From IMG/VR virus record IMGVR_UViG_3300034375_002930, positions 1 to 21,029 of that record: DNA of 21,029 bases; one strand, 5' to 3'. Shown here one piece after another: positions 14,901 to 20,433 of this stretch. The notes under the pieces were generated by a model. The model was not told the origin of the DNA. It saw only the letters and a list, made by a program, of their open reading frames with translations, and searched no databases. A program made the translations under genes and the position numbers. This stretch comes from a virus. The stretch's first letter is position 1. Every line of letters starts with the position of its first letter.

Positions 14901-16669
14901 GCTACGAACCCGGCAACCTTGACGATTATTTCCCTCGTAAGATTCTGGATCTCAAAAAGGTAAAGGAATACTTTGGTGACACTGTCAAAAAGCCCTTTAG
15001 TAAATTTATTACTGAACTGAACTTCGTTACTAATGCCCGTCAACTTGTTGTCGCAGCCAGAAAGGGCAGCGGAAAAGAACCGTTTAGCGCGGCCGAGCTA
15101 GCGGTTGAGGTTGAAAAGAAATTAAGGGCGATGAGTCTATCCCTTGAAAAGCCAGAGATGGCTTTGGATTTTGATACCGTCAAAAAACTTTTACCCCTTG
15201 ACCAAGGAGTGATTCTTAAACTGGGGGACAAGAAGACTCTAGAGATTGAGTCCATGTTGTTTGATCAATTCATGCGCCGAGGTCTTTATACTAATTACAG
15301 TAAAGGTCTTAGTAACTTAAAGAGGAGAAGCATTGACATCATACCTCCTGAATTGATGGATGCCTATGCCTCACCTGGTGAAGCGTTTGAGTCCTATGTC
15401 TATGGTGCTACTCAGGCAATAGAAACCAGTAGGCTCATAGGCCGTAGGTTCATTCTTGATGGCGGGGGTGACAAAGCCGAAAGAGCAAGTGAACTTGCAC
15501 GAGAACTCCGCGAACTAGAGAACAGCGGAGCCATTACCCCAGAGGACACTGAGACTGCTTATGATGTTTTCCGCGTCATCCTTACTCCGCAAGGAAAGGA
15601 ATCAAAGTTCTTCTCAGGACTCAGAGCGGCTAGTTACTTTACTTTGCTAGTGGAGTTCACCTCAACGCTATCGCAAGTATTTGATATGCCATTCATCATG
15701 GCTCGAGCAGGTATTGATAATACCTTCAAGGCATTGATCTCCCAAAAACTTGGTGTTGATTTACTTGGCATTGATTCAAAGCGTGTATCCGAGGAGTTCC
15801 GTGATCCGCTGTTCATGGACAAGGCTGTTCGCTTGGGTCTAAAGGTTACTGGGTTCACTCGCATGGATCAGTTCATGAAGGAGACCAACATCACGGCTAA
15901 CTTTATGCGCTTTAAAAAGATAGCGCGAGCCGCAGCTAACACTCCCAATGGCCGTAAGTTCCGGGCGGAGATGGAGTTCATGGGATTCAATGATGCGGAA
16001 ATCATAAAGCTAAAGGCTGCACTCCAGAAGGGTGACAGCAATAACGCACTGGTGAGACTCGCACTCTTCTCAAGGTTGTCCGAGACACAACCAACCTCCA
16101 AGGCTCGTATGCCACTCAAGCAAGCTGAGAATCCAGATACTAGATTGTTGTACACAATGAAGTCCTTCTTGGTGAATCAATTAAATCTTACTAATGATTT
16201 ATATATTCAGCAGATGAAAAATGGAACTCGTCAACAGAAAGCTGAAGCATTTCTTAATCTTAGTAAGTTGATAGTATTCATGGCAATGGTTGGTATGCCC
16301 GTGGATATGCTAAAGGATTTAATAGCGGGACGCTTGGGTTACCTCCCGGACTACGCAGTTAATAATAGTCTCCGTATCTTTGGTATCTCTAAATATTCTG
16401 CTTACAAAATAAAACGAGATGGGTTCGGATCGTTTGCTCTTAACTACTTCCAACCAGTTGCCTTGCAACAATTCGTTGACATAACTAAGTCCGTGCAGCA
16501 ACTAGCTGAGGGAACTCCCGTTGAGAGGACCAAGCTAATGACCCTTGCTCCTATGTCCGATGTCCTTAACAGAATCTTTGGGTTCACGAAGCAAAAGGAA
16601 CAAAGAGAATTTAAGCGCAGGCTCAAAGAAGGAGAGCGTCCATTCTTCACTCCTCCTGGAGCCTTATAG
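11927..16669 (+). CDS. Giant internal virion/ejection protein, 1580 aa
   Basis: Order of parts: an N-terminal module with FRDPGTGRAFSFKHDKGLTP (about 5-24); Gly-zipper segments (about 126-172, and AAAAGGAILGGILGGGSG at about 276-293) that could insert in membranes; a charged linker; a small beta domain (about 336-380); a Pro-Glu repeat (about 385-422); a helical region; a metallopeptidase-like segment with EEIIH (668-672) and GAEYARAVVQQLL (E733); another linker; and a long helical C-terminal half with FLVNQLNLTNDLYIQQMKNG and a hydrophobic stretch LSKLIVFMAMVGMPVDMLKD. The length and position are like T7 gp16, which is ejected to form the DNA-conducting channel. The expected HExxH has Glu in place of the first His, so catalysis may be lost. 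It ends the late block. Confidence 0.6.
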   Translation: MPTSTFRDPGTGRAFSFKHDKGLTPDQLQALANDKRFEGLKREGNLVTRNIAIGVDTIQQNVFGSALEGVGKTFDLKTLEELGASVIEEQESQMEDRRRFAPRSEGFVPYVTEMAAQSAPISAVGLAGGYAGFKGGAAIGTVLGGPPGTVIGGTVGGFLGAAGAMLPFFYGGNRERQKEAIERGYRTEVDEGAALLTAIPQASLDSILNLFVVSKVGRAFVPAAIQKGGGIFTRVSKGTATGVLTETPTELGQQVLERYQAGLPMDTPEAIEEYKAAAAGGAILGGILGGGSGAISRSADVEPDSEEDPDKTEEEQERDDQERIDELDEEIGGGEKKIFKVEYTDPDTNEKIVTEVEATSFEEARGLVAESTGANPNTIALAPETTPEPEPAPEPEPEEEPAPEEEPAPEPEEEPIPEPSEGVEDEPDFEPEIRQQVKDALKLEGARNFLRVDPVNRNPVPLGPLENSIREGVPIGEVATEQEVNEKFSDEQLLQALEAANDGGAFRLSSLTGARNIIMPKGVAFDSLPMAERQKIDEEAFKLRKRQKKLQKESFNLQNRLRAKIKEEGYVQTDLDKELEAIAPRGEIIETRDQLKAIVDSFIPIAQKLGFDIDTTYKKSKKGSSARWNPGKNRIQIDVTALFDRVTKGLDERPTGTGGNYVRSVMREEIIHGAMDKVLVKKGIMSDQWYIDLGASLTEAQRKALRENYNVEAKSSYGKTGKKSDIDFGYGAEYARAVVQQLLYGNDTQSFTQPGSALERVKALIKSTQAYITKALKTLAPKNEEAAAIIAETADLLLKADPNAKPTNQKTVALSKFLLRQKQANKASGVSTSGVDPAIESAPNLESAAPTPVSAETVAESDKPPSERKGKEEITTVDRYLKTISSLLRSMHPRLALLVDKYYNDIDSKVLGYMTKTKPFFEKINKIKNKKDRKRLTQLIYYSRSLERDPEQGELRIKERDLLLRKYGMYNDFHLRVRVILNKVRTELVNAGYEPGNLDDYFPRKILDLKKVKEYFGDTVKKPFSKFITELNFVTNARQLVVAARKGSGKEPFSAAELAVEVEKKLRAMSLSLEKPEMALDFDTVKKLLPLDQGVILKLGDKKTLEIESMLFDQFMRRGLYTNYSKGLSNLKRRSIDIIPPELMDAYASPGEAFESYVYGATQAIETSRLIGRRFILDGGGDKAERASELARELRELENSGAITPEDTETAYDVFRVILTPQGKESKFFSGLRAASYFTLLVEFTSTLSQVFDMPFIMARAGIDNTFKALISQKLGVDLLGIDSKRVSEEFRDPLFMDKAVRLGLKVTGFTRMDQFMKETNITANFMRFKKIARAAANTPNGRKFRAEMEFMGFNDAEIIKLKAALQKGDSNNALVRLALFSRLSETQPTSKARMPLKQAENPDTRLLYTMKSFLVNQLNLTNDLYIQQMKNGTRQQKAEAFLNLSKLIVFMAMVGMPVDMLKDLIAGRLGYLPDYAVNNSLRIFGISKYSAYKIKRDGFGSFALNYFQPVALQQFVDITKSVQQLAEGTPVERTKLMTLAPMSDVLNRIFGFTKQKEQREFKRRLKEGERPFFTPPGAL
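13085..13190 (+). repeat. Pro-Glu tandem repeat inside the giant virion protein gene
   Basis: Codons for Pro, Glu and Ala repeat as PEPEPAPEPEPEEEPAPEEE and further PAPEPEEEPIPEP (about residues 387-421). At DNA level the units are variants of CCAGAGCCAGAA and CCAGAAGAAGAG. Such Pro/Glu stretches form stiff extended linkers. They are also prone to length change by slippage. Confidence 0.85.
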
Positions 16670-16670
16670 T

Positions 16671-16725
16671 AAAAAGGGCTGCTCCGTGGACTTCTCATAT
16701 CGGAAGTTTTACTGCGGAACAGCCC
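16671..16725 (-). terminator. Rho-independent terminator for leftward transcription
   Basis: Read on the minus strand, an 11-bp stem with one mismatch (16725-16715 with 16686-16676) holds a 28-nt loop with a further 5-bp inner stem (16707-16703 with 16694-16690). The stem is followed by five T (16675-16671). It sits immediately after the stop of the rightward giant gene, where the two gene blocks converge, and would stop leftward transcripts from the replication block or from a nearby minus-strand promoter. Confidence 0.75.
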
Positions 16726-16840
16726 CCAAGGATTGAACAAAAGCGCGGTCCATGAAAACCGCACTGCGCCTGGGATTACTCCTTCGGCTTACCTTGTATT
16801 ACTATATGAACCAACTAACACACGAACCATTTGTGTGGTA
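16671..16840 (-). ncRNA. Candidate small RNA between converging gene blocks
   Basis: No convincing coding gene fills 16670-16874. On the minus strand a promoter-like sequence (16878-16846) is followed by about 165 nt that end in a hairpin with a T-run (16725-16671). The predicted RNA could fold into a hairpin around GCGGT/ACCGC (minus 16762-16758 with 16749-16745) and the terminator. An alternative pairing of AGCC-AAGG (16789-16781) with CCTT-GGCT (16731-16721) would compete with the terminator arm, as attenuators do. A 13-codon leaderless peptide (ATG at minus 16830) is also possible. It is not a tRNA. A stable small RNA is the simplest reading, but it is inferred from sequence alone. Confidence 0.4.
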
Positions 16841-16845
16841 GAATA

Positions 16846-16878
16846 ATTATAACATAGGTGTCCTATGTTTTCTGTCAA
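16846..16878 (-). promoter_or_regulatory. Leftward promoter candidate
   Basis: On the minus strand a perfect TTGACA (16878-16873) is followed by a perfect TATAAT (16851-16846) preceded by TGT, i.e. an extended -10. The spacing between the hexamers is 21 nt, too long for both to be used together. With TATGTT (16856-16851) as -10 the spacing is 16. Either an extended -10 promoter or the 16-nt spaced pair may work. It overlaps the end of the HNH gene and would drive the region to its left. Confidence 0.5.
16851..16869. promoter_or_regulatory. Perfect 8-bp inverted repeat inside the leftward promoter (operator candidate)
   Basis: AACATAGG, three bases, CCTATGTT. The inverted repeat is perfect and lies between the TTGACA and TATAAT of the minus-strand promoter candidate. 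That is a typical location for a repressor operator. Alternatively it is a hairpin terminator after the HNH gene, but no clean T-run follows on the minus strand. Confidence 0.5.
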
Positions 16879-17126
16879 GAGGAATGCTCGAGCCTGTGAC
16901 AATTTGCACATAGAAGTTCGCACTTCTCTAGTTCCTCAATTAATTGCTGACGGGTTCCCATTCTGCCGAAGTCCCTGATGGCTCTCACCTTCTCATACCC
17001 TGGCAAGTGATGGCAGTCAAACTGCACCGCCTTGCCCTTGAACCCGCACTCACCGCAGACATAGCCACCGAAAAAATCCTCAATGATTTTATGGTAACGT
17101 GCTGTCCGCTTCTGGTGGGGCTTCAT
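16875..17126 (-). CDS. HNH endonuclease-like small protein
   Basis: The 83-residue product has the layout of a zinc-ribbon HNH nuclease: C24-x2-C27 (CGECG), FDCHHLPGYEK (His39, His40) in the catalytic ββα region, and LEKCELLCANCHRLEH near the end (C73-x2-C76, Asn75, His77, His81). It would cut DNA with a metal ion. Its ATG lies 1 nt after the helicase stop, so it is co-translated with the helicase. Free-standing HNH genes in phages are often homing endonucleases, but HNH proteins also serve in packaging or in repair; no choice is possible here. The gene end overlaps the leftward promoter candidate. Confidence 0.8.
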   Translation of the reverse strand: MKPHQKRTARYHKIIEDFFGGYVCGECGFKGKAVQFDCHHLPGYEKVRAIRDFGRMGTRQQLIEELEKCELLCANCHRLEHSS

Positions 17127-17127
17127 A

Positions 17128-18414
17128 TCAAATAAACTGCGAGTGATCCTCCATCTTCTGAGTGCCTTTGTTGAAGAGTATACGGCCTTGGGTATATCCC
17201 ATGCCCTCTCTCTGTTTGGCTAGAGTCCAACGGACGTAGTCCGTCTTCTGTTCCCTCTCTGATAAAGTCTGCCACAGAAATATAATACTGTCAGCATCCT
17301 GCTCCAAGGCTCCACTCTCACGCAGGTCGGACATGATGGGAGAGCGGTCATCCTTTTCGGATTCACGGTTCACCTGTGCCAGTAACAGGACGGGTATATC
17401 TAAGTCCTTGGCGAGTAGCTTTAACTCACGGCTGATCTCTGCGACTTGTTGCTCTCTGGATATGTTCTTGGACATGGGCTTTATCAGCTGGCAGTAATCA
17501 ATAATGATTCCATTTACCTTATGCTTTCTGTGCATACCCCTAGCTGTTGCTAGTATGTGATCCAACCTGTATACGTTGTCACGGATCCAGCAGTTCCAGC
17601 CCTTCACGGTTTCGGTAGTCCTCCGCAGTGTTTGCATCTTGTCAGCCGGAGCTAGCCCGTCCTCGAACCTACGCATATGAAGTCCTGACTTGATGCTGAA
17701 GATGCGTTTCATTATCTGATTAGCACCCATCTCAAGATTGAAGAGAAGAACACCGTTGCCCGTCGTGCATATGTTACTCAAGAAATTCAAGGCGTATGCA
17801 GTCTTGCCGCATCCCGGCCGTGAAGCTAGGACGCACAGCTGACCTGATCCGTAGCCACCTCTGTAGAGAACATCATCAATTGATTGGATGCCAGTCCGTA
17901 GGTATTTAGAAAAATCTACCTTACCTGTAACATCCTCAAATGTTTGATCAACAATGGTTTCCAAGTTATCCCTAGTGGGAGTCAATGAGGATATGGAATC
18001 GCACTGACCCTGGATACTGGTTAGTATCTCCTCTGAGTCCTTGCCGTCCTGTAGCTGATCCTTGATGACTAGCGACAGACGGGAGAGGTTCCGTGTCCTA
18101 TGGGACTCCACCATATCATCCATTAGGTTTTTGAAATGCAACTCGCTGAGACCTGCATTGTGCGTGGACCAAACAGCGTTAGCATTGAGGCCGTGCTGAC
18201 CCTTGGACATATCCGTGAACAGGGACATCGTGCCAAGTATCACGCCCTTGGAGTCAAGCTTACACATAGCCTCCCACATTGTGCGAGTATCGTGAGCTGT
18301 AAAAAAGTCAGCGTTGATGCCGGACTCCTTGGCTTCATTCAGTAGGGCGTTGCACCCATCGTTCATCTCAGCCTTGAGGATTGTCCCCAGTAGGCTCTCT
18401 TCTAATTCTTTCAT
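17128..18414 (-). CDS. dnaB: Replicative DNA helicase, DnaB family
   Basis: The 428-residue product has a DnaB-type N-terminal domain (MKELEESLLGTILKAEMNDG, later INADFFTAHDTRTMWEAM) and a RecA-like C-terminal helicase domain. Visible motifs: Walker A SRPGCGKTA (198-206), LFNLEMG (224-230) as motif H1a-like, Walker B IIIDYCQL (303-310), and LLAQVNRESEKDDRSP followed by SDLRESGALEQDAD (362-375) as the H3/H4 region. It unwinds DNA ahead of the fork as a hexamer. The start matches the canonical DnaB N-terminus; no ribosome binding site precedes it and the coding end of a small upstream gene overlaps it by 47 nt, so it may be translationally coupled. No helicase loader or primase is seen in the window. 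Confidence 0.92.
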   Translation of the reverse strand: MKELEESLLGTILKAEMNDGCNALLNEAKESGINADFFTAHDTRTMWEAMCKLDSKGVILGTMSLFTDMSKGQHGLNANAVWSTHNAGLSELHFKNLMDDMVESHRTRNLSRLSLVIKDQLQDGKDSEEILTSIQGQCDSISSLTPTRDNLETIVDQTFEDVTGKVDFSKYLRTGIQSIDDVLYRGGYGSGQLCVLASRPGCGKTAYALNFLSNICTTGNGVLLFNLEMGANQIMKRIFSIKSGLHMRRFEDGLAPADKMQTLRRTTETVKGWNCWIRDNVYRLDHILATARGMHRKHKVNGIIIDYCQLIKPMSKNISREQQVAEISRELKLLAKDLDIPVLLLAQVNRESEKDDRSPIMSDLRESGALEQDADSIIFLWQTLSEREQKTDYVRWTLAKQREGMGYTQGRILFNKGTQKMEDHSQFI

Positions 18415-18649
18415 GGTTTTTTAGTTTTATGTTTTGTTGGTTCCAATTGTCAAATTGAGGTTCCCACTGATCCTCACCCTGCATTACCCATTCTTCTAGG
18501 TGAGCAAGGTCCTCGGAGTAAAGTGGTTTATCGGAATAGATGGAAGTGAATCCATCGAACAGTCCACCCGCATCGGTCACGAACTTTACGATAACCGTGC
18601 AGGATTCAAACTTCTCATTGTCCATGTTAAGCATATATATGTATTTCAT
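18368..18649 (-). CDS. Hypothetical protein, 93 aa, coupled to methyltransferase
   Basis: This ORF begins in an ATGA overlap with the methyltransferase stop (ATG 18649-18647, TGA 18648-18646) and its end overlaps the helicase start by 47 nt. Its first half looks like a small beta/alpha domain (KYIYMLNMDNEKFESCTVIV), and the end is hydrophilic (NWNQQNIKLKNHERIRREP). An AAAGG lies 5-9 nt upstream of the ATG. It fills the only gap between methyltransferase and helicase. I do not recognise a family; it may be an accessory protein of the methyltransferase. Confidence 0.6.
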   Translation of the reverse strand: MKYIYMLNMDNEKFESCTVIVKFVTDAGGLFDGFTSIYSDKPLYSEDLAHLEEWVMQGEDQWEPQFDNWNQQNIKLKNHERIRREPTGDNPQG

Positions 18650-20055
18650 ATTAACCTTTGGATTAATGTGATGAATGCCTTGGCTGCGGTAGCAGGAACT
18701 ACTCCGTTTCCCAAGAGCCTAAGTCTGTCCACCCTGCTGGAAGACCCATTAGATGCTCGACCCAGTTTGGATTGAGCTTGCCTGTTGCTTTCCCGCAATG
18801 ACCCGCTATGTCCTCCTCCAGATTGGCTTTCTTCCGATTGGCTAGATGCTCTCGATTCTTCTCCGTTATCTCTGGATGAACCTTGTTTGCTCTTGGTGTC
18901 GGCCACGACTCTTGGTTCTTCCCATTCGTATTGAGGTTCGCTTGGTCTTGCAGGCCAACGTGTGCCACCCGCTGACCAAGTGTCTGCTTGGATGGGTTCG
19001 CCCTGCTCGGAGGAACTGTGGCGTTGGTGTCCTTCCAGTCCCTCGTGGTTGCTGTTGGCCAGTTCTTCACTTCTTGACATAGTGGTGGCTTCTGCCCCCC
19101 TGATGGATTCTTCTTTCTGGGCTTCTGAATGTTTGCTGTGTCCATCACCGTTGGGGTTGACCAGTTCTTCACCTGTTCGGTTAGGCAACCCTCCACATAC
19201 TTCCGTCCTATGCTCTCCCGGTAAGCCTTCCGCTTTTCCATTCCCTCTGGAGTTCTCTCTATGTCCATCGTTGTTGGAGTTTGCCAGTTCTTCACCTGAC
19301 CCCCCAGATAGAGAGCCTTCGGATTCTCTTTCGTCCCCGCGTAGTCGCTCCCCTTCGCATCGTTGGCTATCGGGGTTGCCCAGTTCTCCTCGTGAGTCTC
19401 CACTGCATCCCGCAGTTTTGCTCCGAATGTTTGATTGCTCCTGTGCCTCTTGCTCTTGAAGCCCTGGCCCGTCATCTCCGTCTCGATGCGTCCACCCTCC
19501 GCGTCCGATGTCCTCGCTGTTGGCCATCCCAAGGATGAAGACTCGCTTTCTCTGATGAGGCGCGCCGACTTCTTCCGCTGAGAATACTCCTGCCGTTGCT
19601 CGATAACCCAATCCTTCCAATGTTCTGAGGACATATTGGAGAACTGGCTCTCCGTCGGCTGTCTTGCAACTGAGGATTCCTTGTACGTTTTCGAGGAAAA
19701 CAATTCTAGGTTGGCACTCTCTGATTCCGTCTGCGATGTAGGGGAAGAGGTGTCTGGGGTCTTCAGTAGCTTGACGCTTTCCAGCAGCTGAGAATGGCTG
19801 ACACGGGAATCCTCCAGAGAGGATGTCCACGCATCCACGAAACTTTCTGTAAGGGAATTGCTTAACGTCCGTGAAGACAGGTGCTGCATCCAGCTTTCCC
19901 TCTTCCATCTTTGCAACCAAGTTCGCGATAGGGAATCCTTCCCTCTCCACGTAAGCGATTTCTCGCAGGTTTGGCAGAACGCTTCTGAGTCCAAGCCCAA
20001 TGCCTTCGTATCCTGAACATAGGCTGAGGTGTGTAATTTTTTTGTTAGTATCCAC
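18646..20055 (-). CDS. DNA (cytosine-5) methyltransferase
   Basis: The 469-residue product has the C5-methyltransferase motifs in order: I LSLCSGYEGIGLGL (10-23, SAM binding), IV GGFPCQPFSAAGK (81-93, catalytic Cys85), VI ENVQG (122-126), VIII QRKRVFILG (168-176) and X RLRLLGNGVVP (444-454). It transfers a methyl group from SAM to cytosine C5, typically protecting phage DNA from restriction. Between motifs VIII and X, where target recognition should lie (about 177-440), the sequence is hydrophilic and repetitive with ELANSN-type units and looks disordered. This is the region that also encodes a second protein in another frame. The frame starts at a GTG (20055) two bases inside an ATG start of that other frame; it may also be reached by a -1 shift at 20043-20037. 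The upstream gap has a terminator but only weak promoter features. Confidence 0.9.
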   Translation of the reverse strand: MDTNKKITHLSLCSGYEGIGLGLRSVLPNLREIAYVEREGFPIANLVAKMEEGKLDAAPVFTDVKQFPYRKFRGCVDILSGGFPCQPFSAAGKRQATEDPRHLFPYIADGIRECQPRIVFLENVQGILSCKTADGEPVLQYVLRTLEGLGYRATAGVFSAEEVGAPHQRKRVFILGMANSEDIGRGGWTHRDGDDGPGLQEQEAQEQSNIRSKTAGCSGDSRGELGNPDSQRCEGERLRGDERESEGSLSGGSGEELANSNNDGHRENSRGNGKAEGLPGEHRTEVCGGLPNRTGEELVNPNGDGHSKHSEAQKEESIRGAEATTMSRSEELANSNHEGLEGHQRHSSSEQGEPIQADTWSAGGTRWPARPSEPQYEWEEPRVVADTKSKQGSSRDNGEESRASSQSEESQSGGGHSGSLRESNRQAQSKLGRASNGSSSRVDRLRLLGNGVVPATAAKAFITLIQRLI

Positions 20056-20057
20056 AT
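18699..20057 (-). CDS. Alternative-frame WxTP-repeat protein overlapping the methyltransferase, 452 aa
   Basis: A second frame on the same strand is open for 453 codons and covers almost the entire methyltransferase. It starts at an ATG at 20057. Its product has a Trp-, Ser- and Cys-containing N-terminal part (residues 25-60 and 130-160; SEHWKDWVIEQRQEYSQRKK), then six similar units centred on WPTA (178), WATP (226), WQTP (258), WSTP (299), WPTA (333) and WPTP (385). It ends GKLNPNWVEHLMGLPAGWTD (426-445). From memory, similar proteins with WPTP units and a '..LNP.WVE.LMG.P.GWT' end are found in phages, often mislabelled as methyltransferases. That and the absence of stops over 1.35 kb support real dual coding. 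Function unknown; it may modulate the methyltransferase. Confidence 0.7.
   Translation of the reverse strand: MWILTKKLHTSAYVQDTKALGLDSEAFCQTCEKSLTWRGKDSLSRTWLQRWKRESWMQHLSSRTLSNSLTESFVDAWTSSLEDSRVSHSQLLESVKLLKTPDTSSPTSQTESESANLELFSSKTYKESSVARQPTESQFSNMSSEHWKDWVIEQRQEYSQRKKSARLIRESESSSLGWPTARTSDAEGGRIETEMTGQGFKSKRHRSNQTFGAKLRDAVETHEENWATPIANDAKGSDYAGTKENPKALYLGGQVKNWQTPTTMDIERTPEGMEKRKAYRESIGRKYVEGCLTEQVKNWSTPTVMDTANIQKPRKKNPSGGQKPPLCQEVKNWPTATTRDWKDTNATVPPSRANPSKQTLGQRVAHVGLQDQANLNTNGKNQESWPTPRANKVHPEITEKNREHLANRKKANLEEDIAGHCGKATGKLNPNWVEHLMGLPAGWTDLGSWETE
18894..19526 (-). repeat. In-phase dual-coding repeats in the methyltransferase locus
   Basis: The unit GAAGAACTGG and flanks recurs. Copies of the W codon are at 19526, 19382, 19286, 19163, 19061 and 18905 (minus strand). 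The three spacings among the four central copies are 96, 123 and 102 nt, all multiples of three, so both overlapping frames keep phase. In the methyltransferase frame they read GELGNPD, GEELANSN, GEELVNPN and SEELANSN; in the other NWATP, NWQTP, NWSTP and NWPTA. Confidence 0.8.
20037..20043 (-). other. A_AAA_AAA slippery heptamer, possible -1 frameshift site
   Basis: On the minus strand there is a run of seven A. In the frame of the ATG at 20057 the codons read ACA AAA AAA TTA, so the heptamer is in the exact X_XXY_YYZ phase for -1 slippage. A -1 shift leads into the methyltransferase frame just before the motif I region (ITHLSLCSG). No obvious downstream pseudoknot or stem is visible by eye. 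The same run could also cause phase variation by length change. Confidence 0.45.
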
Positions 20058-20102
20058 TGTATCTTTCTAATTTGTTTGTTGGTTCATTTAGTTAGTAATA
20101 AT

Positions 20103-20131
20103 AAAAAGGGGAGAGGCCTGACCCTCTCCCC
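20103..20131 (-). terminator. Rho-independent terminator after the SSB-like gene
   Basis: On the minus strand a perfect 9-bp stem (20131-20123 with 20116-20108) with a 6-nt loop is followed by five T (20107-20103). It lies 20 nt after the stop of the SSB-like gene and separates it from the methyltransferase operon, which therefore needs its own promoter within the 45 nt that remain. Confidence 0.88.
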
Positions 20132-20150
20132 CTTGATAGTCAAGCAATCC

Positions 20151-20417
20151 CTAAAAAGGATCGTCCCCAATGGGAGCCGCTGTGGGCTGATTCGGGATGC
20201 CGTCCCTGCGGTATTGCTCTGGCTGTTTGTCCTCGTCAAGACGAGTCAAACGGATGTTCATAACAGGACCGGATTTGCTCTGGTTCTTCCAAGCCGCCGC
20301 ACGGTACTTGCCCGGTGCTGTGACTTCAAGTGTTCCTGTGGCGTGAGGCGATGAATCGGACTCACGTTTGCTTTCGGGGAATAGCACCCCAGTGTTTTCG
20401 TTGTTGTACTTTGGCAT
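20151..20417 (-). CDS. SSB-like/DUF736-like small protein
   Basis: I choose the ATG at 20417, giving 88 residues that begin MPKYNNENTGVLFPESKRES. An upstream TTG at 20444 would extend it but would overlap the ERF gene end. The start resembles the 'NTGALF...' beginning of DUF736 and related small phage or plasmid proteins. The middle has GTLEVTAPGKYRAAAWKNQ and PVMNIRLTRLDED, alternating strands as expected for a small OB-fold or similar beta domain. The tail is acidic and Pro-rich, ending IGDDPF, like the acidic C-terminus of single-strand binding proteins. With the ERF recombinase directly upstream, a role in single-strand DNA metabolism is likely. I am not certain of the family. Confidence 0.6.
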   Translation of the reverse strand: MPKYNNENTGVLFPESKRESDSSPHATGTLEVTAPGKYRAAAWKNQSKSGPVMNIRLTRLDEDKQPEQYRRDGIPNQPTAAPIGDDPF

Positions 20418-20433
20418 TGTATTATTGGTGTTA

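Noticed and set aside
16710-16754. 14-codon ORF (MDRAFVQSLGAVPQ) in the minus-strand candidate RNA
   Set aside because: Its AAGGAG is 20 nt or more upstream and it overlaps the terminator arm; more likely chance than a leader peptide.
16671-16840. Possible tRNA on the minus strand (a GTTCAATCC string, a D-loop-like TTAGTTGGTT and a CAT-containing loop)
   Set aside because: The bases around GTTCAATCC cannot form a 5-bp T stem, the CAT-containing loop is 8 nt and no 7-bp acceptor stem fits in the right place.
18962-19459. Plus-strand ORF of 165 codons inside the methyltransferase locus
   Set aside because: It is Pro/Ser/Cys-rich and mirrors the repeats on the opposite strand; it has no recognisable motif, unlike the same-strand second frame.
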